Positions 8,863 to 22,210 of a stretch of 64,000 nt of DNA are shown in pieces (positions within the stretch are counted from its first letter, which is position 1; each line of letters begins with the position of its first letter). The stretch lies in contig KV748182.1 in the NCBI GenBank assembly GCA_001692895.1, positions 934,341 through 998,340 of the forward strand, written 5' to 3'. Below the pieces are notes generated by a model, which was not told the DNA's origin, made no database searches, and saw only the letters and a list, made by a program, of their open reading frames with translations. The translations under genes were made by a program, and so were the position numbers. This DNA is from Cenococcum geophilum 1.58 (lineage: Eukaryota; Ascomycota; Dothideomycetes; Gloniales; Gloniaceae).

Positions 8863-11800
8863 TCACGTAAGTAAAACTTCTGGATATATAATATTATCTA
8901 TAATAGTTTAATTTAAGGGAAGCAGTACTAAAATACTATTTATAGTAGTAACCTAAGATAGGGTAATATAGAGCTGCCTATAGGTAAAGACTGGTATATA
9001 TAAGTTAACGCCAATAAAGTTAAAGGACTAACCCTATAACTTATTTACGGTTATAGCAAAGTATAACTAAATTAGAAACTGCCTTCTACTAATAATAAAC
9101 GGCAGTTCTCCGTCTATAGAGGTAAGCTTAATACAAGGGATTAGCCGCAGCTAGCCGTAAAAGCTGCTACTAAGTATCTAAGTTTTAATATAGCGGCGGC
9201 CTAGGCGCGTAATAACTATACGGGTGCCGTTATAGAGCCCTTCCTTAGGGTAGAGGTTCCGTAAAAGGATTACGGGCGCGCCTACCTTTAGGGAAAGCTT
9301 TAATAGAGGTAGGCTATTAGGGTTAAATGTCTGCAGGAGCTCTACTAGCGGCAGTTCTATATAATTTTCTTCTCTATTTTGCTCTACAGAGTCCGTAAAG
9401 TAAAAGGTGCTTAGGGAGCTATAAAGCCGCGGAAGGATAGCCTCGTTAATATTAGCTATAGTATTATTGCGAATAGTTAGGATAGCGCGATCGCGGAAGG
9501 TATTAGGAGTAGTATATACCTAGGTAAGTAGTTACGGAGGGTATATATAGCCATAGAAGGGTTTATTAGACTGTAACTGGGCTATACCAGGCAGGATAGT
9601 AATGCTGCTAGATAGGGACGTATTGTAGGATAAGCTCCGTACCTAAGCTGCAAATTACTAATTAACCTTACCCTAGCGGATACGTATATTTAACCGTAGG
9701 GACAGTATATAAAAGGTAGGCTAGAGAAACAACCGCTATAAGCAGGCACCTATAATAGCTGCGCGGTTCCCCTATAGGATAACAGGTAGTATCTAAGCAA
9801 AGTTACCGCCTAAGATAGTAGGGAGTTCGCTAAAGGTAGAGTTGTTAAAACGGACGTCTGTAAGCATACGGTATATGGCTTTAAAGTAGTAGTAGTGCTG
9901 TATTAGCACCTTATCCCAAATAAGTAAAGAGGTACGGCGTAGAAGCTTGGCTAGATATAACCTTTTAGAGACATTATAAGTAGACTCTTTGTATAAGTTA
10001 ATAGGTATCCAAAAACAGGAGTAGGTAGTACAGCTGCCGGGCAGTAGTAGGGCCGTAATGCTAGAAGAAGCTACGCAAAGAATAATCTTACTACGCGAGC
10101 GGTAGTAGTAGTAGAGGTAGTAATAGAGAAACGTTTTACCGGTGCCTATAGGGCCCTAGAGAAAGAAGCGGGCGGTTTACGGATCCGTATCTATAGCGGC
10201 AATAATAGTATTAAAGCACGCTGCCTAATTGGGATTTAGCTGCTAGCGTAGCTTAGTAAACTAGCGTTCTTCCTCTATACGGTTATATTGTAGCTCCGCT
10301 ATAAGAAGCGGGTTACTACCCTTAGCAATAATACCCCACTAATACTGGAACTAGGGTAGGCTATAGTCCGTAAGCGTCTTTTGGTAATCTGTAAGTATCT
10401 AATAGATAAGGTATAGGCTATAATTAAAATAGGCGTTATTGTTATTGCCGACTATAGGAGGAGTATTAGGTTAGCGGGCCAAAAAGTAAGGCAGATTATT
10501 ATAGATAAACTGTTTAAAGCGGTCCTATAAAGTAACTGGCTCCGTAATAGGGCTGTAAAGTAAAGCGGTTATAAATAAGGAGCGTAGCTAGGTACTAACG
10601 GTAAAAATAGCGGCCTCCGTTAAGTAATTAATCCACTTATAATTATCCTTTAATAGCCCTAGGGCCACGCAGGCGGCCTAGAAGGTTAAATAGACTATAT
10701 TAGTAACAGTACGGAGGTTCTTAAAGGAGGTAGGGCCGGGAACGGAGGTTAGTAGTAGCCGTAGGTAAAACCTCTTACCTGTAATAGGACTGCAGTAATA
10801 TATACGGCCTATTACGGAGCCTTGCTGGCGTAGACGCCACTCCCATTACTTTAAAAGAAAGGTATACCGCTTAGGGAAGTCTTAATATAGGCGGTTACGG
10901 CCGTCCTTATACTCCGCGTTATACTTAAAGAAGGCCATTAATATAAAGTTAGAGAGCTTAAGACGCTGCTAGATTTCCTCTATAGACTAGTTCGGCTAAA
11001 AGTATATAGGCTACTCGCCTAAAAGGTATACCGCAAGCTAGATTATAGGGGGGTACTCCTTATAAACGGGAAACTTAAATAGCTGCTAAATAGCCTTAGA
11101 GGGGCTAATATAACGGCCTTATAAATACTGGCTTACCTTATCGCGGTCCGTAAGCCGTAAAGTAATACGGTTGTTCCCCTTATATATATACTTATAGATA
11201 TACTTAATAGACTTTACGAAGGCGTAGATCTTAACATTAATATAGGTATAGTACTTTATAGTTAGATAAGGACTATATAGAATAATCTAGCGGTTATCTA
11301 TTTTAAATGTAGCTCTAAGAGGCCCCGGTAAGCGGACAGACTATATCCACTAATTATTATAACGGCGGTATTCTAGATAGCCGTCCTTATATATAATAGT
11401 AGTAGGGTTAAAATACCTAAGGTACTGCTTTAAGTAGGTCGGCGGAAGGCCTAGCTTTAGCAAAACTATATAGGGAGCTCGCGGATTCTAGGAGCCGCAA
11501 GGGCCGTAAACTATTATTAACTTTATAATCTTAGTAAGACGACCAGTAGGATTGTCCTCTAGCTACGGAAGCTCCGCGGATATAAAATAGTTAATAACGG
11601 CTAGATCTAGCAGCCTATCGCGGTTATACGGATATAGGAAAAGCAGCAGGTATATATAGGGTAGGTCCCGTTTTTAGTACTTAATAGTTTAAATAGAGCC
11701 GCGGTACTAGCTAAAGATCTACTTCCGTTTTAGGTTGTAAAAGAGGTAAATAACTTTTATATAGAAGACGCGCATAACTAAATCGGGCCTATCTGTAGCG

Positions 11801-13327
11801 GTCTAGCTAGGTAGTAGCTTACGGGTAATCTCGTCCTACCTAGGGTTGGCAGTAAACATAATAAATATACTTAGACGGCCGTATTTACGGACAATAGCTA
11901 TTAAATCCTAATAGCACTGCCTAATAAAGCGATCTCCGCTAAGGAAACTTAATAGAAGAACTACGCGGCGGCCTAATAATTAAGGGTCCAGATTATAGCG
12001 GGTAAAAGTATTTGTAATGCTATTATACAGCTCCGCGCGGAGGGTTGTTTAGTTAGAGTAGATCTAGCTAAGCTTATTCTAATTATAAAGCGCCCATATA
12101 TCTATAATATACTGCTAAAATAGCTAGCAGTAGGTAAAAGGGACTAACCTAGAGTTAATACGGACGTATAGGTAGAACTAAAAGTACGCCTACTGCGTTA
12201 AACGGTCTCACTAGCGGGCCTAATTAGAGTTGCGTAGCTGGAGACCCTAGTACCAGCTAGTATTACTATGGGGGAAGAGTAGTATATAGTGGAGCGGCAT
12301 ATATGCGGCATGCGTTAAGTTAATACGGCAGTAACGCGGCTGCTTATTAGGCACATAACGCTCCGCAAGTATAATATTGCGGAAGCTAGCATTACCGTAT
12401 TTATTTGGTATAATAACGGCCACCTTATTGCTTATTAGGAGGTTCTTACAGTAGCGATTAGCACTAGCCTCTAAGATAAGCCGTATTTATAGGTTTAAGA
12501 TAATCCGTAATAGGGCCGTTACGGGCTAAGCCTAAAGCCGTTCCCTTACGGTTTAATAAAGGGTAATAAAAGGGTTCCGTACCTTAGATAGCATAGTAAT
12601 AAGGCACCGCAGAATAGTTATATCTAGCTAGGTATTAGGATAGGCCCGTAGCTGGACATCTATAGTATAACTAGGGTTATAAAAGTATAGCTATATATAC
12701 CGCGGAGTAATATTAGTAGGAGGCTCTAGCGGGCCCTATAGATAATAAAGCTCACTATATATCTAGAAGCAATTTAGGCTACTATAGGCTATACTACGGT
12801 TAGTAACAGTATAGTTTATAGACGTAAAAGCTAATGCTGCATTATATGCGCGGAGCCGCTCCCTAAACTGCCTAGTAGAAGTACTATAAGACTCTAAAAG
12901 GTCGCGTAGATATTCTAGCAGAGGCTAGAATAGAGGGAGGTTTATATCGCCGTGCTTATAGCAGGCTTTAAACCGTAGATTACTAAAATATAATATACTA
13001 ACACGTTTATCTATCTAATATAGGGCGGCGCAAAAGTTGCACTTAACGTCCATAGGACCGAGATCTAGCTGCTCCATAATATAGTGGACAGTAGGACTAT
13101 AATCTAGCTGCTCCGCGATAGGGCGGACCGTAGTAGGTCGCGGCTAAATTAATATAGGTAGTCGCGGCTAGATTAATACGGGTGGTTGCGGCTAGATTAA
13201 TATAGGCAGTATAAGGGGAGAAGCAGCGGCGGAAGCAGCGGCGGAAGTAGTAGAAGCTATAGTTTGGTTTATAGGCTACGGAAGGTCTATAAAAGGTCGT
13301 CGGGACTGCCTATTTCTCTTCTCCTAT
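8863..13327 (-). pseudogene. Helitron Rep-helicase protein relic (H2)
   Basis: Same domain order as H1. The HUH motif near 11660 reads LPYIYLLL with both His changed to Tyr. The two-Tyr motif lies near 11200 and Walker A (GPIGTGKTF) near 10145. The C-terminus differs from the other copies: after LPLN it goes through NIIYPEVLLT to the stop at 8863-8865. The N-terminal Pro-rich repeats are fewer (about three, 13140-13210) than in H1. The start codon is inferred at 13325-13327 as ATA from ATG. Inactive because of many stops. Confidence 0.88.
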
Positions 13328-13601
13328 ATATATAGAGTTAGAAAGGTAGTAAGTTAAAGAGGAAATAAAGAATTAACCCTATAAGAGTTATAGGTCTTAT
13401 ACGGAGCTCCACAACAGTTCGTAGTAAAGTTAGTAGAAGAGCGATACTGCTTATAGGCAGTATAAAATATATAATTGGAAGGCATTTAGGTAATAGATAT
13501 AATAAGTAGCAATTAGGGCAGAAGGTAGAGAGTAGTAGAGCAGTAAGGGATAGGAAGAGGTTGTAAGCTTATAGAATCTGCAGAGCCTATAGAACTTTAG
13601 T

Positions 13602-13650
13602 AGAGCTCTATACAGAGCTCCGTGCAGAGCTCCGTATATAGCTCCGTGCA
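13602..13650. repeat. Four tandem 12-bp AGAGCTCCGTGC-like units in the H2 leader
   Basis: Units agagctctatac, agagctccgtgc, agagctccgtat and agctccgtgc follow one another upstream of the H2 protein start. They are absent from the other copies and may be promoter-proximal binding sites. The rest of 13651-13948 is a unique leader with CCAAT motifs near 13900. Confidence 0.6.
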
Positions 13651-13949
13651 CCCCCTATGAAATTTTTTCCGTAGAGCTCTAAAGCTTTACATTAGTATAT
13701 TATTACTTAGCCTTAAGATATATAGACAAAAGTAGTGCTATTTTAAAGCGCTTTATAAGCTCTATAAAACTATATAAATAGAACTGTTATATATCTACTA
13801 CTAGGGAGTGCATCGTAGGTGTAGAAGGGTCGGTCAGTTGGTCGCGATTTAATGGGGTAGTACGGACCCTATACGTGACCTGACAAATAACAACCAATTA
13901 AATAACCAATCTTAAGAGTCGCTTAAAATTAATTCAGTATATATAAGAC

Positions 13950-14040
13950 GAGAAATCCGTTAAATTTTCCAAGGAAAATTTCAAAATTGCTGACTTACAG
14001 CCAGCAATTTTGGTCCTTGGGTAAATTTAACAGATTTCTC
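13950..14040. repeat. 91-bp terminal palindrome of H3
   Basis: Arms gagaaatccgttaaatttt and aaatttaacagatttctc outside, CCAAGGA/TCCTTGG and AAAATTGCTG/CAGCAATTTT inside. Same length and layout as in H2, H4 and H5, but the outer arm sequence differs from H2 on both sides together. Followed by gcgcctgcggcgggctttt. Confidence 0.85.
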
Positions 14041-14179
14041 GCGCCTGCGGCGGGCTTTTGGCCTTCTAAACTCAGTCTGCCCTACTACTGCCCTGCTATT
14101 ACCACTGCCACTACTACTACTACTGCCACTGCTGCCATACCGTCCCCTCGCGTCTTAGCCCGTAACGGCTAGTAAAATA

Positions 14180-17100
14180 CTAAGAGTGCAGCAATACCTC
14201 CGGATATATAATATTAGCAGTTATACCATCCCCGTTCTGCGGCAGTAATAGCGAAAGCCCGCGTATATCCGTTACTCTTAATAGTGCAACATATAGCTGC
14301 CCATGCGTAAAGACTGGTATATGTACATTAACACCGATAAAGTTAAAAGACTACCCTTATAACTTGTTTACGGTTATAGCAAAGTATAGCCGGATTGGAA
14401 ACTGCCTTCTACTGATAACAAACGGCAGTTCTCCGTCCGTAGAGGTGAGCTTAATACGAGGGATTAGCCGCAGCTGCCTGTAAAAGGTACCGCTAAGTAC
14501 CCGAGTCTTAATATAGCGGCGGCCTAGGCGCGTAATAACTATACGGGTGCCGTTATAGAGCCCTTCCTTAGGGTAAAGGTTCCGTAAAAGGATTACGGGC
14601 GTGCCTACCTTTAGGGAAAGCTTAACGGAGGTAGGCTACTAGGGTTAAATGTCTGCAGGAGCTCTGCTGGCGGTAGTTCTATATAACTCTCTTCTGGCTC
14701 CATTTTACTCCATAGAGTCTATAGAATAAAAGTGCTTAGGGAGCCGTAGAGCTGCGTAAGGATAGCCTTATTAATCTCAGTAACGGTATTACTTTACAAA
14801 AAAGCCCCCGCAAGTTTTTAGGAAAATGGCGCCGCACAGGGATCGGGCTGGAAAGGGTATACCTTAGGTCTTTTTGTATTAGCTTGGGGGTTGGGCACCC
14901 CGCCGGTAAAGGTATAAGATAATGGGAAGGGGGGTATAACTTACTAAGTACACCTTATAGTTAAATAGGAATTCACATTTCGGGGTACCCCTTGGGGGGA
15001 ACCCTAAAATGAGGGCCCCCTTTTTCTAAGAACTTAGGCGAGTAGTAAAATAAACCAAAGTCCCCCCTCTTAAAAGTTAAGGTAAGCCTAGGGATACAAA
15101 TTAATATTTAGATAAGGAAGTAAGCTTTTTTTTTTAGCCCAACCTAAATAAGACGAACCCCCCGGGAGTAAAAACGTAAAACTTAAAAGAGTTTACCCAA
15201 ACTTTTACGGCACCTTGGCGGGGAACACCCCCACAACGGGCAAATATTTTTACCCATAGGGAAAAAGAAGGGAAGTAATAGAAAAAAAGGGTAAAAGGCC
15301 CCCCCCCCCCCCTTTAAGAAGGGGAAAAACCCCCGACCCGCTTATTAAGGGGCCAAAGCCCAAAAAACCCTATTAAAATAGCCCTTTTGGGCGGGCCGGG
15401 TTTTTTCCCCCCTTAATGGGGGAACCGATTAAAAGGCCCCCCCCCCCCCCCCCCCCAGTATCCCCCCTTAAAGGTTAAAAAGTCCCGCCCCCCCGCCCCT
15501 AAGGGATTAGTAAAGGGGGAAGGTCCCCGGGCCCCTTTTTTTTTAAAAAGGGTTAAAAAGTCCCGTTTTTTAAGAACCCCCGGGAAAATTTATCCCCCCG
15601 TAAAGGCAAATAAAAAATAGTTAATACCCGGGGGCCTTTTTTAAAAGGTAAAAAGTAAAAAAAGCCGGTTTTTGGGGGCCCCTTGTATTTAAGCAAAACC
15701 CCTATTAATTTCCCTTAAATTAAGTAAAAAAAAAGGAAGGGTAATAGCAGGATAAGGAAGCCTTTTTTTAGCCCCCCCCCCAAGATTTTTTTAAGCCCTT
15801 TTTTTAGAGGGAATATTTTTGGGGTAGTTAGTAACTTCCCCCCCCCCCTTTTTTAAATTATATGAATTAATAGGTTAATCCCCCCGGGAAAAAAACCGGG
15901 GAAAAAAAAAAAATAGGCCCGCGGGGATACGGCCCCCCCCCTTTGCCCGGGGTAAAAGGTAAAAAAATATAAAAGGGCCCCCCGTTAAAAAATACCTTAA
16001 AGAAAGAAGCCCCTACGTAAAAAAAAAAAGAAAAAATAAAATCCCCTTTTTTTAACCGCGGCGGGGGGAAAAGCCCCGGTTTTAGGTAGTGGGGCAAAAA
16101 AAAAAAAAAGAGGGTTTTTTTTAAGAAATAAAAGGAAAAACCCGTTTTTTTTTTTTTTTTTTTTTTACCTTAGTGGGCCTTATAGGGGGCCCCCCCCCCC
16201 TTTTGGAAAAAAAAGAAAAAAAGGCGGGGCGGGGGGTGTTAAAAACGGGAAAATCTTTTAATATCTTATAGCGGGGGCCCAATAAATAGTAATTTAAAAG
16301 CACCGGCCCCCTTGGCCCCTAAATTCCCCCCCCCCCGGCAATTTTTAGGCTTTTTTGCCTTAGCCCCCGGTAGCTTTTTTTAAAATTAAACCCTTGGGGC
16401 CCGGGTTTTTTTTTTTTTTTCCCCCTCCCCTTAATAGGGGGTTTTGGGGTAAATTTTTTGTAAAAAAAAGCAGCCTTCCGGCCCTAAAAAAAAAATTTAA
16501 GAAAAGCGGGGGGGTTTTTTTTAAAACCTATTTAACCTTCCCCCGGGGGGTTTAATAATAAAACCCCCCAAACTAGGCGCCCCCCTTTGGGGGAAACCCT
16601 TTTGGGGGCCAGGCTTAAATAGTCCGTAAAAGCCGTTCCCCCCCCCTTTTTCTTTAAAAATAAAAATCCCCCCGCAAAGTATTTTTTTAATAGATTAAAA
16701 GTATAAGCCCCCCCCCCCCCCCCCCCCCCTTTAGAAAAATTTTAAAGGGAAATATGGCGGGGGGTTTAAAAATTATCCCCCTTGCCCCCCGACTTTAAAA
16801 AATAGGAAAAAAGTATTAAAAGGGGGTTTTTAAGGGTAAAGGCCCCCCCCCCCAAAAAGAAAAAGCCGGGAAGGGGCCAAGATTATCCACCAGATTTTAG
16901 AAACCCCCTATTTTTTAAAAGCCGGGGTCCCCCCCCCCCTAATAAAGCAAAAACTTTTGGCTTTTTTTCCCATAAATTAAGGGGCCCGTTTAAAGTAAAA
17001 GCGGTTTTTTTTTTTAATAAAATAAGGAGCCCCGTTAGCCTTTAGGCCCGCCCCTAAAGGCCCCGGGGGTAAAAACGGGCCCCCCGGGGGGCCCCCTCCC

Positions 17101-18273
17101 GTAAAGTTAATTTAATTTTCCCCCACCTTTATAATTTAATTCCTTTTTTTAGGTAAGCCCCCCCCCCTAGAAAGGCCAAAAACCCGGGTAAAGGGCCCCC
17201 CGGGACCCCCCCCCTTTAAAAAAGGGGGGGTTTTTTTTTTTTAAATAGAACCCCCTTATAACTTAGGCAAACAAAAGTAATATGGGAGGGTCCCCCCCCC
17301 CTTTTTTTAAAAGGGGAAAGGTTAGGGCGGGGGAAAAAAACGAAAGGGGTTTTTTTTTTTTTTTAAAGTAAGTAAGGCTTATTAAATTAAAACCCCTCTT
17401 CCCGCCCCTTTGTTAAAAAAAAAGGGGGCCTTTTGTAAGTAAATATATAACCCCGGCCCCCCCTTAAAATTAATAATAAAAAGGCCCCCCCCTTTTTAAC
17501 TAAAAAAAGCGGTTTAGACGTTTTTTTTTTTTACCTCCCCGGCCGCCTTGCTTTTTTATAATTAAAAGAAATTTATTAAGCGCTTTAGGGGAAAAAGTCT
17601 TTTTTTAATATAGGCGGTTTTTTTAAAACCAGCCCAATTTTTAATTAAAAAAATGCCTTTTCCGCGGTTTAAATACCTTTTAAAAGAAGGCCGTTTTTTT
17701 TAAGGGTTTAAAAAAAGAGTTTTTAAAAGAGAGCTTTAAGGCGCTTTAAAACTGGATTTTCTTCCTCTAATAAGACTTTAAGTCCCTAGCTTTTAAAAAG
17801 TAAAATACAAGGCTTTTATTTACCTAGAAGGGTGGGTTAACCGTAAGCCTAAGATTTTTAATGAAGGGGGGGAAACTTTCCTTTTTATAAATGGGAAAAA
17901 AAACTTTAAAAAAATAGCCGCTAAGAATTAGCCTCGGAGGGGGGCCCAAATATAAAACGGCCCCTGTAAAAAATTACCTAGCTTTTTAAAACCTTTCGCC
18001 GTCTTTAATAAGTTCCGTTAAAAGTGGTGGCGGTTTTTGGTTTTTTCCCCCTTTTTTATATTAATATACTTTTTTTTATGTAGAAATTTATACTTAAACG
18101 GGACTTTTACGAAAGGCGCAGAAAAAACCTTTTTTTTTAAACAAATTTTTAATAATAGGTTTTTAAATAATTACTTTTTTACGGTTTTAAGATACAGGTT
18201 TTTGTAAAAACGGAAAAATTATTCCTAAGCGGTTTTTAAAAAATTTTTTATTTTTTTGTTTTTTAAAAAAAAA
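14180..18273 (-). pseudogene. Helitron protein relic (H3), C-terminal part with corrupted sequence
   Basis: 14180-14790 gives a readable C-terminus (LLLPQNGDG, then IIYPEVLLHS and stop at 14180-14182; the GAPVILL helicase region upstream). Beyond 14790 the frame is destroyed by homopolymer expansions and base errors that do not look biological. The left piece reaches the Rep part of the protein before the N-run. It adds no reliable residues in the corrupted part. Confidence 0.6.
14790..18273. other. Corrupted, homopolymer-rich sequence (probable sequencing error)
   Basis: Runs of up to about 19 C, and long T, A and G runs, replace normal sequence. Islands still align by eye with the Helitron copies (17560-18250), with extra or changed bases. 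Corruption grows from about 14790 and ends in the N-run. This fits low-quality contig-end sequence. Short open frames here (for example 15867-16097 minus and 16121-16303 minus) are meaningless. Confidence 0.85.
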
Positions 18274-18298
18274 NNNNNNNNNNNNNNNNNNNNNNNNN
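18274..18298. other. Assembly gap, 25 N
   Basis: Run of 25 N. The sequence on its right starts at a helicase position (counterpart of H1 about 3200) already covered on its left, so the two contig ends overlap by roughly 1.6 kb of Helitron. Confidence 0.95.
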
Positions 18299-21200
18299 GG
18301 TCTATGAGGGACGCTTTCATAGGCAAGCACCTATAATGAGTGCGCGGTTCCCCGTATGAGGGATACGGAGTAGGCAGTATCTAAGTAAAGTCGCCGCAAG
18401 ATAGTAGTGGCAGTTCCGGCTGAGAGAGTAGAGCTGTTAGAACTGGATGATTGCCTGTAAGCATATGTATAACGGGTTTGTAGTAGGCGTGCTGTGATTG
18501 TTTTTTTATTCTGGGGTTAGCAGCGGAGCTTAGGCAGGTATTTAGACTGTTTAAGAGTATATGGGTAAGTAACTTTCTCTTACCGAGTTAATAGGTATCG
18601 AAAACGGGAATAAGGCGATTAGCGGAGTCTAGACAAGGGTGTAGTAAAGAAGGGCCAATACTAGAACGAAGCTAGCGTATAATGATAATTCTTACCGTAG
18701 GGTGCAGATGCGTTAGTAAGATGGCGCAAGAGGTTAGTAATTAAGAAACGTTTCTAGTGCGCTATAAGGGCTCTGAGGAAAAAAGAAGCGGGCGTATTAC
18801 GGAATCTATATCGTATTAGGACTTGGATGCAATAATAGTATTAAGAAGCGACGTAGACACACTAAATAGCCAGGCATTTAGGGACTGTCTAGCGTAGCTT
18901 AATAAATCTGGCGTTTTTAGTCCTACTATAATTACGTTGTATTGTACAGCTCCGCTATAAGAAGCGGGTACTTACCTCTGGTAATAAATACACCACTACA
19001 GCGGCTGGAACCTGGGCAGGCTCTAGTCCGTCAAAGCGTCTCCTAAGTATCCGTCAAGTATTTAATAGATAAAGTATAGGCTATAATTCATGTGGCGTTA
19101 TTTATCCTTTGCCAAGACTGATAGGAAAAGTATTATGGTTAGTAGGGCCAGAAAGCGGAGGACAGGATGTATTCAACAGATAGATATTTGGAAAGCGGTT
19201 CCTGATAAAAAGCAACTGGCTCCATAATAGGGCCGTAAAGTAAAGCGGTTATAAATTAAAAGGTAGCGTAGCTAGGCGACAGCGGTAACAAACGAGCGGC
19301 CCTCCGTAAAGTAAATTAATTCACTTATAATAATTATTCTTTAGTAGTCCCATATGAAGCCTATCGTACTAGTTGTCGTGCTAAATAGTTAAATAGACTA
19401 ACTAGCATACAGGTGAGGGTTCTCTTATAAAAAGGAGGTAGAGAGCCGGGAAAGAAGGTTAGTAGTAACGCATAAGTAAAACCTCTCGCCTGTAACGGCT
19501 GTAGTAATATATTTCGGGCTATTATATATATATGCTCTATACATAGCGTAAGACGTTGATCCGCATTTGCTTGTTATAGTAGGGGAGAGAGGAGAGGAGC
19601 GCTTAGGGGGAAGTCTTAAGTATTAGGTTACGGTTACAGCCATTTATTATGCTCCGCCTATATACCTAAAGAAGCGGCACCGTTAATGGATAGAATAAAC
19701 AGACTAAGGCGCAACTGGGATCTCCTCTATAAGACTAGTAACTGATACTAAAAGTAGACAGCACTCAGATAGCCTAGAAGGTGTCACCGTAAGCTAGATA
19801 ATAAAGGCGTGAACTTCTATAAACGGGAAAATACAAATAGCCGCTAGAATAGCCTCAGAGGCGCCAAATATAACGGCCCTGTAAAGACGAGCTTACGCGT
19901 ATCCCCGTTCCCTATAATATCTGTAAAGTGGGTACGGTTATTACCCTTATACATACATCTTAATAGATATACATATTAACGAGAGACTGATTTACGAAGG
20001 CGCAGACAATTAACATGCGATAATTAATAGAGACTTAAGAAGTACTTTAACGGTTAATAGATAATACAGGTTAGTACGGAATCGATATAACTAGCGGTTA
20101 TTTATTTAAATATAGCTCCCCTAGTAAGCGGATAGACAATAAACCGTAAATTAATATACACGGCGGTATATCTAGATAGCCGTCCTGATTATATACGACA
20201 GTAGTAAGGTTAAAAGACCTTAGGGTACCGCTTTAAATAGGTTGTGGTGGAAGGCCCTAGCCTAGTAAAACTATATAGCGAGGGAGCTCGCGGGATTCTA
20301 GGAGCTATAAGGCGTGAACTATTATTGACTTTATAAATCTTAGTTAAGATAACTAGTAGGATCGTTCTTAGGCTATAGAAGCTCCGCGGATATAAAACGG
20401 TTCGATAACAGCTAGGTCTAGCAGCCTATCGCGGTTATACGGATACAGAAAGAGCAGCAGGTATAGATGGGGCAGGCCCTGTTTTTAGTACTTAATAGTC
20501 TAGATAGAGCCGCCGGTACCGGCCGAAGATCTACTTCCGTTTTAGGTCGTTAAAAAAGGTAGATAGTTTTATGCGGAAGACGCGCATAACTAGATTGGCC
20601 TGTCTGTAGCGGTCTAGCTAGGTAATAGCTTATGGGTAATCTCGTCCTACTTAGGGTTAGCAGTAAACGTAATAAATATACTTAGACGGCCGTATTTACG
20701 GATAATAGCTATTAAATCCTAATAGCACTGGCTGATAAAGCGAGCTTCGCTAAGGAAACTAGATGGAAGGACTATACGGCGGCCTAATAAGGTAGGGTCC
20801 AGATTATAGCAGGTAAGAGTATTTATAACGCCATTATATAGCTCCACGCGGAGGGTTGTTTAGTTAGAGCAGATCTAGCTAAGCTTATTTTAATTATATA
20901 GCGCCTATATATCCACAATATACTGCTAAAATAGCTAGTAGTAAGTAAAAGGGATTAACCTAGAGTTAATACGGACGTGTAGGTAGAACCAAAAGTACGC
21001 CCACTATATTAAACGGTCTTATTGGCGGGCTTAATTAGAGTCGCGTAGCTAGAGACCCTAGTACTAGCCAGTATTACTGCGGGGGAAGAGTAGTACGTAG
21101 TAAAGCGGCATATATGCGGCATGCGTTAAGTTAATACGGTAGTATTACGGCCGCTTATTAGGCGTATAACGCTTTATAAGCACAATATTACGGAAGCTAG

Positions 21201-22210
21201 TATTACTATACTTGTTTAGTATAATAACGGCCACCTTATTACTTATTAGGAGGTTCTTACGGCGCTAATTAGCACTAGCCTCTAAGATAAGCTGTATCTA
21301 TAGGTTTAAGATAATTCGCGACGGGGTTGTTACGGGCTAAGCCTAAAGCTGTTTCTTTACGGTTTAATAGAGGGCGATAAAAGGGTTCCGTACCTTAGAT
21401 AGTATAGTAGTAAGGCACTATAGAATGGTTATATCTAGCTAGGTATTAGGACGGGCTTATAGCCGGACATTTATAGTATAACTAGGGTCGTAAAAGTATA
21501 GCTAGGTATACCGCGGAGCAATATCAGTAGGAGGCTCTAGTGGGCCCTGTAGATAGTAAAGCTCACTATATATCTAGAAGCAATTTGGGCCGCCCTAGGC
21601 TATACTACGGTTAGTAATGGTATAGTTTGCGAATATAAAAGCTAATGCTATATTATATAAGCGAAGCCGCTCCCTAAACTACCTAGTAGAAGTACTACAG
21701 GACTCTAAAAGATCGCGTAGATATTTTAGCGGTAGCTAGAATAGAGGGAGGTTTATATTACTGTACTTACAGTAGGCTTTAAAGCGTGAATTGCTGGCAG
21801 GTAATATACTAATACATTTATTAATCTAATGTAGGGCTATATAGAAGTTATAGATAATATCTATAGGACCGAGATCTAGCTGCTCCGTAATATAGCGGAC
21901 TATAGTAATTAGACTATAATCTAGCTGCTCTACAATAGGGCGGGCTATAGTAATAGGCTTAATATTTAACTGGCCCGTAATAGGGCGGGCTATAGCAGGT
22001 TGTGGCTAGATAAATGCGGGCGGTTATAGCTAGATAAATGCGGGCGGTCGCGGCTGAATTGGTATAGGCGGTTGCTAGATTAATACGGGCGGTATAAGGG
22101 GAGAAGTAGCAGCGGAGGTAGTAGCGGAAGTAGTAGTGGCTGTAGTTTAGGGTATAGGCTGTAAAAGGTCCGCTAAAGGTTATCGGGACCGTTTATTTCT
22201 TTTCTCCTAT
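18299..22210 (-). pseudogene. Helitron Rep-helicase protein relic (H3), N-terminal and central part
   Basis: Contains the Pro-rich N-terminus, the ARPI.GQLN-like repeats (21890-22000), the Helitron N-terminal domain, the Rep domain with LPHLYLLLF near 20470 (second His of HUH now Tyr) and the start of the helicase. Start codon inferred at 22208-22210 (ATA). Stops are RIP-type; the many frameshifts left of 20500 are probably sequencing errors. Confidence 0.75.

Larger units (their letters stand above)
7200..13948 (-). mobile_element. Helitron H2, long form with passenger gene
   Basis: 6.75 kb unit. The 5' end at 13948 (minus: TCTTATATATACTGA) lies one base from the palindrome of H3. Its own 3' palindrome (7201-7291) lies one base from the 5' end of H1. 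It differs from H3-H5 in three ways: a convergent Cys-motif gene and low-complexity DNA fill 7292-8862, the palindrome arms have another sequence, and its leader (13328-13948) is largely unlike theirs and carries 12-bp repeats. It probably represents a separate subfamily together with the H0 stub. Confidence 0.85.
13949..18273 (-). mobile_element. Helitron H3, left part (3' half) up to the sequence gap
   Basis: The 3' palindrome, CTACTGCC-type tail and protein C-terminus (13950-14790) are clean and match H4/H5. From 14790 the sequence becomes corrupted, yet Helitron Rep sequence is still traceable at 17560-18250 (for example the counterpart of H1 4333-4700). It probably forms one element with 18299-22555. 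Confidence 0.75.

Noticed and set aside
15867-16303. Two open frames on minus rich in Phe, Pro, Gly and Lys
   Set aside because: They lie in homopolymer-rich corrupted sequence and translate runs of T, C and A; no biological signal.
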